Shown here piece after piece: positions 9,921 through 20,093 of a DNA stretch of 64,000 nucleotides. The first letter of the stretch is position 1. The number at the start of each line of letters is the position of its first letter. The stretch is taken from positions 124,001 through 188,000 of the forward strand of contig CAJQUW010015597.1 of the NCBI GenBank assembly GCA_907163375.1, read 5' to 3'. Position numbers and translations under genes: made by a program. Below the pieces are notes generated by a model. That model worked only from the letters and a program-made list of their open reading frames with translations. It was not told the DNA's origin and searched no databases. Origin of the DNA: Prostheceraeus crozeri (taxonomy: Eukaryota > Platyhelminthes > Polycladida > Euryleptidae).

Positions 9921-12345
9921 CAGGGCTGCCATGGGAATGGGGATTCTGTGGGTATACCCATGGGTATGGGGTGGGTGTGGGTGCTGAGGTCATCCCCACA
10001 GCTCCCACAGTCCTTCTATGCGGATTATGTGAGGATTATCATCATTTTTTGACAATTACGAGAAGTAAACAGAGCTGACATTTCATCACACAATAAATTC
10101 TGACTTTGAATTATCTACTGTACAAACAGTTTGCCATCTCACCACTTAAATTCTGTTAATTATGTGCTGATTTCACATCCATAACACATAGTCAATGATT
10201 TGGAATGACTAATAATAGCTTCGGTGTGTCAAGGGGAAAGCGCTAGAAGCTTGTTTTACTGCAGAACTGAATGGAAGCTGATTCGCACCTTTTTATACCT
10301 GCATATATTGAAATATATGTATATTGAAAATATTAGCTCTGATCAATCACTTACGCATATGTAGATAAAACCACTTCGACTCATGATAATTGTGTGATAC
10401 AATTATGCATAAGTGCTAACTGCGATGAATCACTAACCTGTAGGCCTATTTGAAACTTATCACGATATAAAAGAATTTCAAATAGAACATCTCTTCCGTA
10501 CTTTACACATGAAGTTCATGTAGATAACACATGGGTCATTCACAGAAAACTTGAAACTTTGTGTCCCGAAGACATTTTGCAATATTCATAATTTCGACTG
10601 CACAGGATTATCAAAATGAAGGATTCCGTAATGTAACCAGATTTTAGGCGCGTACGAAGTCTTGAGCTCTTTTCAATGTATATGATTATGTAGCCGACCT
10701 GTCACTGTCGGTGATGCAACGTCTCTCAGAGTGCACATCAAAATTCTCAGCAAATCAAATATTTTATTATGCGTGATATGATTTTGCGTCATTGGTGCAG
10801 GCTAGCACAATGCACTTTGACTTCTATCATCTTCCTCTCATGTCAAGTTTGGCACCAAATAGCCTACGATTTTGCTTGTAATGGGAGAGTGTGAAGCCAT
10901 AATCAATTCATAAGCTCAAATTCATTTATCTTTTATCCCGTGACACGCATTTCGATATGCTTACTTCAAAGCGCACACTTATTCCAAATCAGTGATGTAA
11001 CGGACAACATCACAAGAGAGTAGCCTCATAGCTAAAATTGATGAAAACCTAACATCTACCGTGACTAGAAAATGCAGCCGTCGTTTTGACTGAATTTCGT
11101 TTCAACTTACTGAGCTGAAAATGGTTTTTTTAAATATCGTCAGTGATGTAACAGCACGTGGCAAGGACATCGATCAGTGGTGCAACGCAAATTTTGTTTT
11201 CACCAAGGACATCCCGCTGCACTCCCGACAGGTCATCCGAAAATTTCAATCACCATTGACATTTCGTCTTTTTCTGCTTTTCCTATCTACATGTATATGT
11301 ATGACTCGTATAACTAGCAGGCTATTCCACGTCTGCCTTACCAACAAATCCATCGTGCCTGCTCTCGCAACGCACTGGCGTATTCTGATTGGGCGAAGAT
11401 CGTACCCAAAGAGTGCAAAAATACATTAAAGTTGATCGCCCTGCTAGATGCAATGCAAAACTTGCAGTCGCGCTTGTTGAAAAAAACAAAAGGTACATAC
11501 CTAAATTTAGTTAAAAAATTAAATCCTGTACAAAGATTCCTAAAATTAAGTCTGATTCGTTATTGAAGAACATACCTACATGTACATAGAAATAAGAGTC
11601 GAATATGCAAAACATAATTTCATTTCTATGCAAAACATAATTTCATTTCAGTGATCGATGACCTTAGATCGAAATTTCTTTGACTCGCTCGTAGATATGT
11701 GTTAATGCAACAGCATCTCGATTTGCCTGCGGGAAGCTTGTTCAGAAATTTATAAGCGTTTTCAGTCTAAAACTCGTGATGTGCATGTTCCATGTGATTA
11801 AGAAGAATGATAGTGCTTCAATTGTTGTTTACGATGAAAATTATATCCAAGATGATAAGCTAACTCCAAAATACTCTTAGTCTTCTATGGGACCTTGGGC
11901 AAGTGCGCTGTATCAAACCATTTGGCCGGGACCGCTACTTTTGGTCAAGCGCATATAATGTCAATTGGAGCCCGCTGTCTGACAGCCTGGCGACCATTGA
12001 AGAGCCAATTCAATGCAAATGCATTCGTCTGAGTTCGGTTGTGTTATAAAAATAACGCATGAGCTGATAAGGTGAGACAAAAAAAACTTGTAGTGAAACT
12101 AAAAACCATTATGCCTATTTTATAATCCAATCATCAGAGGCAACTGCTTGATTGTATCATGTTTTAAGTTCTACTAGAGTTGAAATATCGGACATTATTT
12201 ATTCTAGGCCTATTTGAAAAGATATGGCATATAATTAAGGTGTCTAATCCTGTGGGGTATGGGGATTCTGTGAGGATGCACACAGTTTTTTCTGTGGGTA
12301 TGGGTTGGGTTGGGGACTCAAATTTCAATCCCCACGGCAACCCTG
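9921..12345. mobile_element. Non-autonomous hAT element, 2.4 kb
   Basis: The left end begins CAGGGCTGCCATGGG and the right end, read inward on the minus strand, begins CAGGGTTGCCGTGGG. These are terminal inverted repeats with 13 of 15 bases matching. The element is bounded by a perfect 8-bp duplication (TGAATAGC). CAGGG-type ends with 8-bp duplications are the hallmark of the hAT superfamily. Subterminal G-rich words are shared by both ends, for example ATGGGGATTCTGTG near 9937 and again near 12258, and could be transposase-binding repeats. The roughly 2.2 kb interior has no hAT transposase or BED zinc finger that I can recognise; its longest frame (11121-11429) looks random. The element would need a transposase supplied from elsewhere. 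Confidence 0.88.
11604..11649 (+). repeat. Perfect 23-bp tandem duplication inside the hAT element
   Basis: Two identical adjacent copies of a 23-bp unit beginning TATGCAAAACATAATTTC, at 11604-11626 and 11627-11649. Perfect identity suggests a recent local duplication. Confidence 0.85.
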
Positions 12346-12353
12346 TGAATAGC
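12346..12353 (+). repeat. Right 8-bp target-site duplication of the hAT element
   Basis: TGAATAGC, identical to 9913-9920. Confidence 0.9.
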
Positions 12354-13178
12354 TCATGAAATCAGAAACTGTAAAATATAATCTGTCATTCTAAGTGATT
12401 TTAATGAATATTGTTTTTTCAAGAAATGAAGGACCAGGCATAGCCTTCTATAAATAAGAGAGAAGGATGCATTTGGGTAGAAATTCCAATACATTTTTTT
12501 CTGGGGAGCGTCCATCATTTTTGTCAAATAGATGTTATTTTTGACATAATACGGGATATTCCCCAAGAATAATCTACCGAATTAAGATACAAAATGCTTT
12601 TGCACCTCAATCTCATGTGACTGACCAAATTAGCCTTTCATATAAAATCAATACAAAACTCTGGTACATTCATTATGCAAGATGGGCATTTTGAGCATAT
12701 ATTTGAAATGATTTTAATTTCGCTTTGTGTGTCACAAAAATGTGATTATTTAGTTCATGTAATTGTGTAGCAAATTATGTCGATTATTGCTAGGCACCTT
12801 CTGTATCATACACTCTCTACCAATTAGTAGTGGCACCAAGTCATTAGAGGTGGGGTGCACATGTATTCCAGTGGCGATGCAATAAACGCAATAGATTTAA
12901 TTTCAAGAAACTGTTCAAACCGATTGTTGAGACTACTTCTAAAGGATTTTGACAAGTCCTCACTAAAACGCGTTTTACGTGGATAAGGCTCGGATGAAGA
13001 AATCTTCCATAAAAACCTATTGAAAACAAGAAAACTTCATTGTCTTCCAAAACCATTTTCAAACCGTTCAGGACCGTTTTTTGTAAGTTAATAACTATAA
13101 GTGAGAGGTGCCAGCAAGTCATCGAGAGAACTCACAATTTATGGTAAACAAGACTACAGCGATAGTTAGGCCTATATA
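12354..13178. other. Non-coding stretch between the hAT and Tc1 elements
   Basis: No gene recognised. Minus-strand frames at 12354-12566 and 12844-13122 show no known domain. Confidence 0.45.
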
Positions 13179-14536
13179 CACTAAATTCCAAAAGACTTGC
13201 CGCACTTCGATAGCTTGAGAAAGACACAATAAAAACTTTGATCTTTTACAATAAATATGAACAGCATATATTCCCACATTAAATGACAAGGATGCCAGGG
13301 CACACTAATACCGGGTGTGACTTCCCTTGGCAGTGATCACAGCTCGAACTCTTCTCTGCATACTGTCAATCAAGCTGTTGATGATGGATTCAGGAATTGC
13401 GTTCCACTCCTCCACAATCGCTTCTTCTAGGCTCTTCAAGGAGTCAATGTGTCCTCTTTTACTGATCCGACGCTTCATGAGATCCCACAGGTGCTCTATA
13501 GGATTAAGATCAGGAGATCTTGAAGGCCAGTCAAGTCTTCTGAAGCTGTGGCAAAAACGTTCAACTTGTACAGACCGATGCGCAGGAGCATTATCATCCT
13601 GAAAGAGGTGATTGCTTGGTGTTTCCTCGTCATCGAAAAATCGCTTGAGAAGATCGGTATAAGTCTTTCCGTTTACAAAGCTCTTTAAGATAGTCAACTT
13701 GCTTCTTCCACCAAACCAGATGGCTCCCCAAACGTGGATGGACCCTCCCATCGCTTGAACTTGCAGTTTCTCTCCGCCATCCTTTGACCCATTTCTCTCC
13801 ATACTCGCACATGCCTGTCGTTGTTCATGCGTCTAAAGCGAGATTCGTCAGAGAAGATGACATTTCTCCATGCTTGTCTTTTTCATCGCCCACCTTTCTC
13901 GAGACTTCTTTTGATTGATGGAAAGCAAAGGGCACAAAAAGATGCACGCTTCCTCAATCCAACAATTCGCAGTCTTCTGTCAGTCTGTAGGCTCACATGT
14001 TTGAGCTCCTTTGCCGAAGAAAAGTTGTGCTTTCTAGCCAGCGTGTTAGAAGGCGAGGTGGGTTTTCTTCGTCGACCAGTTTATCACAAAATTATGTTTC
14101 TTTTTCCATCGTTGAATTGTTCTTCTATCAACCTTGAGCATCTTGGCAATTTCTGTTACTTTGAGCATTTTCATTGATAATCCTACAGCAAGGCCCCGAA
14201 GATACGCATTGTTTTCTTTCTGGAGTTTACTGGAATGCAGTGCAACCTTCATCTTCATAGCGTTGTAACTTTTAAGTAACACAGAACATCAGAACACAAT
14301 AGCTGATATAAAAGAACTTTTCATCTCACTTGTCTATGACAGAGATAATGCATGCAGTTGATATCATGGTTGCTTGTCTATAGAGGAAGCAGATGCGCAG
14401 ATATCTATATTGCCATCCAATGCTTGTCATTACTTTCTACTTTATATCCAATACTTTCTACTGCTATGATTAATGCATGTCTCGAATGACCATGCTAGCT
14501 AATAGCCTAGTGCGACAAGTCTTCTGGAATTTAGTG
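13179..14536 (-). mobile_element. Tc1-like DNA transposon, full length but decayed
   Basis: The left end reads CACTAAATTCCAAAAGACTT and the right end, read inward, reads CACTAAATTCCAGAAGACTT. The 28-bp inverted repeats (13179-13206 and 14509-14536) differ at two positions. A TA dinucleotide flanks each side (13177-13178 and 14537-14538), as expected for the TA target of the Tc1/mariner superfamily. The 1.36 kb length and a single minus-strand transposase fit Tc1. The transposase has frameshifts, so this copy is not autonomous. Confidence 0.92.
13305..14282 (-). pseudogene. Tc1-type transposase, broken by frameshifts
   Basis: Three pieces on the minus strand add up to about 325 residues, near the usual 340. 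The N-terminal piece (14046-14282) has a helix-turn-helix, VTEIAKMLKVDRRTIQRWKK, that would bind the inverted repeats. The middle piece (about 13800-14045) includes the first catalytic Asp in VIFSDESRFR near 13840-13860, but a frameshift lies just before it and another just after. The C-terminal piece (13305-13802) has the second Asp in FQDDNAPAHRS and the Glu in DWPSRSPDLNPIEHLWD. By my count 32 residues separate these two rather than the usual 34, so a small in-frame deletion is possible. The frame runs through to HTRY and stops at 13305. It would have cut and joined DNA at TA sites; this copy cannot. Confidence 0.9.
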
Positions 14537-14763
14537 TACTTATTTATCATTTAGCACCATTTTGCCATATTCTCACTGATAGAATGTAGGGAGAATTCAC
14601 ACTTATCTTTATCACCCTACTGTGCCTTGCACTTCTATGCACAGTAGCATTTTAAGCGATGGACTGGTGGTAATTTTGTTAGAAGATGCCTACATCACAA
14701 CCGCCGACAGGATCCAACATGTGTTCTGAGACGGGGAGTTGAGACGGAAGTAGTCGGGGATCT

Positions 14764-15110
14764 GTAGCAGTCAACGATTTCTTAGCATGTTTTGAGGAGG
14801 AAGCGAAAGCAGCTATTAGTAAATGCAGACTATATTTTCACACCCTGTGGCTCCGGTCCATGGATAGCGTTATAATTATTTGAAGCAATACCATGACCAG
14901 CTCAACAATTTAGCGGAAGTACTAAATGGCGTGAGCGCTAACATTCGTTTTACGATTAAGCGACAGCAACATGATGAAGTACTTTTCTTCGATATCTTGA
15001 TTAAACGACCAGAAGCGGACTTAGTGTTCACAGTCTGCATGAAGCCTACAGAGCATTGCTATCACAAACGTGTTAAAAATCTGCAGCTAATCTTTAAATT
15101 TGCATCATAG
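14764..15110 (+). pseudogene. Penelope-like element reverse transcriptase fragment
   Basis: Two + strand frames overlap at about 14880. The first reads VAVNDFLACFEEEAKAAI and then LWLRSMDSVIII. This aligns with the VVANLFMEDFE and LWLRYVDDTFVI boxes of Penelope-like reverse transcriptases, so the catalytic Asp pair has become Asp-Ser. The second (14880-15110) continues with YHDQLNNLAEVL, IRFTIKRQQHDEVLFFDILI and VCMKPTEHCYH, matching the LN-x-x-x-x-x-I-x-F-T, L-P-F-L-D-V-L-I and VYRKPTHTD-x-Y-x-H boxes. A frameshift joins them. The GIY-YIG endonuclease expected downstream is not seen. It is a short dead relic. Confidence 0.75.
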
Positions 15111-16746
15111 ATGTGGGGCGGAGAATTGAAATTCATTCTAGAAATTTCACGGATCCTGATTTCTCCATCAAATAGATAACATCACAGTGACTCAGTGTGT
15201 AATATGTCAAAAAAACGATATCTATGATTCTAGGTCAACAAAACAAAGCTATGATTACCGGGTTGATTTCAATGATAAACTTGCGAACTCTCGAGACACA
15301 TCATTCAGTGAAGCAAAAGCAATTAATTACACAGCTTAAGCCTACACGATTAATAGGAAACACGAATTACCTTTCTGCAGTCTGACTTCACATTTCGATC
15401 ATCTCACATTGGACAAACAATACACTTATCAGTAGCACTCATCTCTCTTTATAAACATCTTCATGCAAAGGTTGCTGACGCTAACATTGACTTCAGAAGA
15501 CGCAGGACGCCGCAGACCCGTCGTGGTTTTAAAATGAATTTTTTTAACGAAGAGACCATAAATTTCTGTTTTCCCGGGAGTATCCAGTCAGAATGACTCA
15601 TTGAAAAACGTGCAGCATCCCGGAGATTGGTCAATTACGAAAACTATATCATCCGACATACAATATTTAGCGATATAGAATTTCTAACTCTGATGAAACT
15701 ATTGATGTAACATATGAATAGAAAATGCGAAATGGCAATGCTTCAGTTTCCCCAAATAATTATCCAGAAACTAAGTGATGATCTCTATTTCTTCAGGAAA
15801 ATTAACTTTAGAGAGGAGAATACCTTTCACATGAATGGTCTAGCGAATAGACAAGCAGTTCATTTTTGTGCTCAAGTATTGCCACATTATCTTGGAACAT
15901 CTCATGAAGTTCATGAGTGTATTTCATTTTAAGTGATAGTGTCACCTATGCACAGAAATTTTATTGTTAAAAATTCGTATAGTTTCTCCATATATTTTCC
16001 ATGTGAGTGTATGTAATGTTACGAGTATATACTTGTATAATTGTCCACTTTGTAGCGCAGGCAATTTTAAAGGTCAATATACTGAAGAGTCGTCTTCCTT
16101 TTCAACTGATTCATGGAAAAAGTCACTGGTTGACCACATTTGAATCAATGTCGACCTGGTGCAACCTCCTTCAGAATCAGAAATGTGACAGAAAATAGAA
16201 TAATCATGAGTGAATACAAAATGCCAGATCGCCCGACCATAGAAGACAAGGATATCCACAGACTGGAGCAATTTAAGCAATGAATTTATAGGTAGACGCT
16301 GCCTCTCGTCCTACATGGATTTGCTGGAGTATTATAAGTCTAGAATAGAATAGAGCAAAAGTTTCCATTTGGTGGTGAAATTTTACTTGCATAAGTTTAT
16401 GAAAAATATACAAGACATGCATCAATAAGACAGTATATTACTTAAATGTAAAAAAGTTCATGCAGGCCTAATTTACCAGTCAGTTTTTTTTCAGAGGGAA
16501 AATATCATTTGACTTTTGATGCAATTGTATTTTCAAAAAGCACATTTCGCTAGGGTGTGCTTGTTTGCGAACTAGCTCACCAAAGCGAAATGAGATTCCA
16601 GTGTATTACTGATTTTGCTTTGTCAAAAAGTTTAAGGATGGCTCCCTAATTACAGGTTGAACGGGCCTTCTGCGTCCTGCGCCTTCTCTCGACCGATGGG
16701 CCCAATCAACTTGTATACTTTTATTGAATTAAACTTGAAGAAAATT
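15111..16746. other. Non-coding stretch, no gene seen
   Basis: AT-rich with short random frames only. No clear continuation of the Penelope-like relic was found. Confidence 0.45.
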
Positions 16747-18360
16747 TTAAAATGTGGCTTGAAATAGTAGCTTGATATCCCGATACTTACTGCATACTCT
16801 GTGATCACCTTTGTTTTTATATATTGGTATTAAAATTCTCTCTCCATACCGCCGGCAACTGTTGGTGGCCTTGAATGATCTCGTTGAAATTATGCAGGCA
16901 GGGCCTACTTCCTTCTCTTCTAGCACTTTGAAGGTTTCTATGAGTATGTCGTCGGGTCCGCAACTGCGGCTGCCTTTCATATTGCTCAGTTCTTTCTGGA
17001 CTTCATCCTGGGTAATTTTAGCGATCGGACCATTCACTGCCAGTTCTGTGGTAGTTTCATTATGTAGTCTTTCTTCATTTAGCAATCCACAGAAGTACAT
17101 GCAGTCCCTCAATATTGCTTTGTTACTATCGCTGGTTGTCTGGATAGTACCGTCGAGTTCCTCATAAAGAAACCTTTGATGTAGTCCTTGCATTTCTGGT
17201 TTCTGGACTTTGCTGTCTTGAAGATTAGTTTGTCTCTTTCTTTCGACTCCAATTTCTCATACATTTCTTTCCATGCTTCTCTCTTTGCTTTGGCCAACGT
17301 CTTTTTGGCATGTCTTTTAGCTTGCTTGTAAATCTCTCTATCCACCTCAAGTTTGGAGGTTTTCCACTTTCTGAAGCCAAGCCTCATAGCTTTCAAGGTA
17401 CATTGAATCTCATTCGGTCACCACTAGGACTCTAGGTTTCGAAAGGCTCCACCTCGACTCACTCCACTGATCTCCTGCCCACAACTCCTCAAGATATTTG
17501 TCACCTTCCAATTAGTAGCATCCTCTACACTCCTCAACGTAAGGCGCCTAACATTTTCTGCTGTCTCCTCTTCTGCTAAATTCCACCTCTTGATTTTCTT
17601 TTCTGCTTGCTTTTGCTTTGGTTTCTCCAGCGCTTCTGACCTATGGTCCATCACTTCAAGCTTATGCTGTGGAGCAACACACTGATTTTGGATCACTTAG
17701 CAGCTTTGAATTGCTCCTAGTTCGTCCGATGATATTAGGAAGAAGTCAGTGACTGTCTTGTTGCCTCCACTTTCATAAGTTGCTTAAATGTGTGCACAGT
17801 TCTTCACGTACCAGGTCGTAGCTACTCTAAGGTTGTTTGTTTGGGCTGTGCATCAGTCTATCTCCCTCTGCGTTTATAGTGCCAAATCCATGACCCCGTG
17901 GACCTTGCAGTTGTACCTCTCAGCTCCCACATGATAGCTCATATCAGCACCAATGACAATTTTGCATCTTGCTTCGATATCCGAAATTGTGTCTCCTAGA
18001 AGTCTCATGAACTTCTCCTTCTCCGCGTCTCTGTTTGCGGAGCATAGGCACTTATTGAAGCATAGGTCTTCATGTTGCCAGGGTTGTATATCTTCATTCA
18101 CATGAGCCGATCATTCACCCGGTTGATCTCTGGCATCTTGGACCAGTGATCTTGTTTTACTGCTATTCCAATTCCATTCTTCTTAGCGGAGAGTAGAAAA
18201 GCCTAAACCCACACCGAATTTATCTTGTTTATTACCTATCCACTTCGTTTCTTGAATGCACACAAAATCCTCTTCTCGCCCTTCAAGTACATCAGCCGTT
18301 TCCATTCTTCTGTCTGTCATAGTTCTGACAGAACATGTTCCAAAACACCGTTTGCACGAT
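16747..18360 (-). pseudogene. RTE-like non-LTR retrotransposon relic (endonuclease to start of RT)
   Basis: Read on the minus strand from about 18345, frames show MTDRRMETADVL followed by FVCIQETKWIGNKQ, the N-terminal box of an RTE-type APE endonuclease. Next come IVIGADMSYHVG (17874-18101, in place of the usual GGDLN-G-H-V-G), then a Lys/Arg-rich helical linker, YKQAKRHAKKTLAKAKREAW (about 17220-17370). The RT entry follows: VQKELSNMKGSRSCGPDDI and RILIPIYKNKGDHRVCSKYR (16747-17193). The piece ends just after YRDIKL, so the RT catalytic motifs are missing. Several frameshifts and stops separate the parts. The same family type supplies the fragment at 34-290, in the opposite orientation. Decayed sequence with similar bias may extend to about 18720. 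Confidence 0.82.
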
Positions 18361-19887
18361 ATATCACATTTATTGTTCTTGACAACTTGCTTCTTTAGCC
18401 GGAGTCGTTGTCTGTTCTGCGCTCCTTGCTCACTTGCCAGTTGCTACACTGCCTGCTCGCGTCGCTTTGGGTAGACGCCCTAGCCCTTATCGATTCAATG
18501 TAAGAGTACATTTTCATATTTGCTTTGGCTTGGTTTTCTACTGCCAGATGCCCCTCCTGGCGAAAAGCCTCCTCCTTTCTCATCAAGGAACAGGCATCGG
18601 TGAAGAATTGCTTGGTTTTAAATCAGAGTTTTCCTTCTCCTAGATGGACATGCTGCCATGCCAACGAGCTCCATCTGCCCTGGCAAGGGTTATTTTAGAC
18701 AGGCGCCCTTGAGTTTGTCCTAATTCTGAAAATTTGAAATTTCTTTGGATGCAGTTATTGGCTATTACTAATGTGAAATGATGACAAGAATAATTTTCGC
18801 ATGTACTTCTGATTTTCTGGCTTTCTGATCTTCTGACTTCTGGCAATTTGTTTTGCTCGGTCGAGTGATCTGCCATGGGGCATTTTCATGTAAATGTACA
18901 AACGATCGAATTCATCCAGTGGATGGTGTCTCCCCCCCCGTCAACATGATAAGAGTTCCCAAATCTTCATTTCATTACATTTTGTTTCAGTATGATACTT
19001 GCATAACTAGAGTGTCTTTTGTCGACAAATATCACATATTGTTGATATCATCAGCCTAACAGAATACAATCTTTCTTAAGATATTGCAACATTATCTTCT
19101 ATTGTGGAAAACATTTCATTGTTGAATGCATTTATGATGTTAACAAGCAGCTCTAGACGCGTTTCAAACAAAATGCATGCGTTCTGCATTTCCTGGATTT
19201 GATAGCAAATCAAAATCTTTATTATAACCTGAGTCAACGACTTTTAGAATCGAAAGAAAAAGTGCCTCTTTCTAGTAAGAGAAGACGGAATAATAGCGAA
19301 ACAAATTTCAATGAAATAAAGCTGTTAAAATCAAACTAAATAATGGATATTGTTTGACTAAACTCAGTCTACTGAGGCAGATCATCGATCCTGCTGTATC
19401 GTTGCTAGTTTCTAAACATATTGTAAAGTTGTAAGACTTGTTCGAGATAAGAGTGTTAAGTCTTAAAAAATTGCATTGCAGTATTGCCTTGAAAATGGCG
19501 ATCCATCAAATTTGGATGCGATTTATACCCCACCCCGCTTCCTGCAGTTACCATGCAGTCGAGGGATTACGTGATCGACAGGAGTTTTTGCAAGAGCGTT
19601 TACGGTACCGATACTGGGAGTCCAAAATATCCAAAGCCTGATTGAAAATTTGTTGAACAACTCCTTATTCGAGGTTGTGGAGAAATCATTAAATTAGAAA
19701 ATTCACAATTAGTGATTATAATTTTCTATGAACTTTCTATGAATTCAGCATTTTTAAGTCTTTATTATATAACACGTATATTATATAAATTAATGTAAAA
19801 GCGATAACTGTCCACTTTTGGTGACTGACATTTCTCTGATAGATTTCTTTTGATATGATTTTCTTACTTATTTCGGTTTTATTGCAG
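18361..19887 (+). other. Region upstream of the TIA1-like exon: relic edge, then AT-rich intron-like sequence
   Basis: The left 350 bases probably still belong to the minus-strand RTE relic. The rest is AT-rich. I looked here for the preceding TIA1-like exon, which should end in phase 1 and carry the RNP2 strand (T-V-Y-x-G-G-like), and did not find it. Confidence 0.4.
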
Positions 19888-20093
19888 ATGAGCTCCTCCG
19901 AGAAGCATTTAAAGATTTCGGGGACATCCTTGAAGTCCGGTTATTCAAAGAGAAGGGTTACGCGTTCGTCCGGTTCGACTGCCATGACTCTGCCACACGA
20001 GCCATCATCACAATGCACGGCAAAGATGTCGGCGGTCAACCTTGTAAATGTTCCTGGGGGAAGGAGTCCAATGACAACAAGGAGGGGGCGCAG
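19888..20093 (+). CDS. TIA1: TIA-1/TIAR-like RNA-binding protein, exon encoding most of RRM3
   Basis: This exon encodes 68 full codons of the third RNA recognition motif of a TIA-1/TIAR-family protein, a nuclear and stress-granule factor that binds U-rich RNA in splicing and translational control. It opens with a pyrimidine-rich acceptor (TTTTATTGCAG) and two bases of a split codon, then ELLREAFKDFGDILEVRLF. The RNP1 octamer is KGYAFVRF (codons 22-29), followed by the second helix, SATRAIITMHG, and the last strand, KCSWGKES. The linked FGxIxEVR+F-KGYAFVRF-CxWGKE pattern is typical of TIA-1 RRM3. It ends GAQ with donor GTGAGG, in phase 0. The 5' split codon has the form NAT. RNP2 must lie in an upstream exon that I did not find. 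Invertebrates usually have one TIA1/TIAL1 orthologue, so the symbol is by family. Confidence 0.86.

Noticed and set aside
11121..11429. 102-codon frame inside the hAT element as a possible transposase
   Set aside because: No BED finger, no hAT dimerisation motif and no acidic catalytic box; too short.
13327..13602. + strand frames across the Tc1 element
   Set aside because: They are antisense shadows of the minus-strand transposase.
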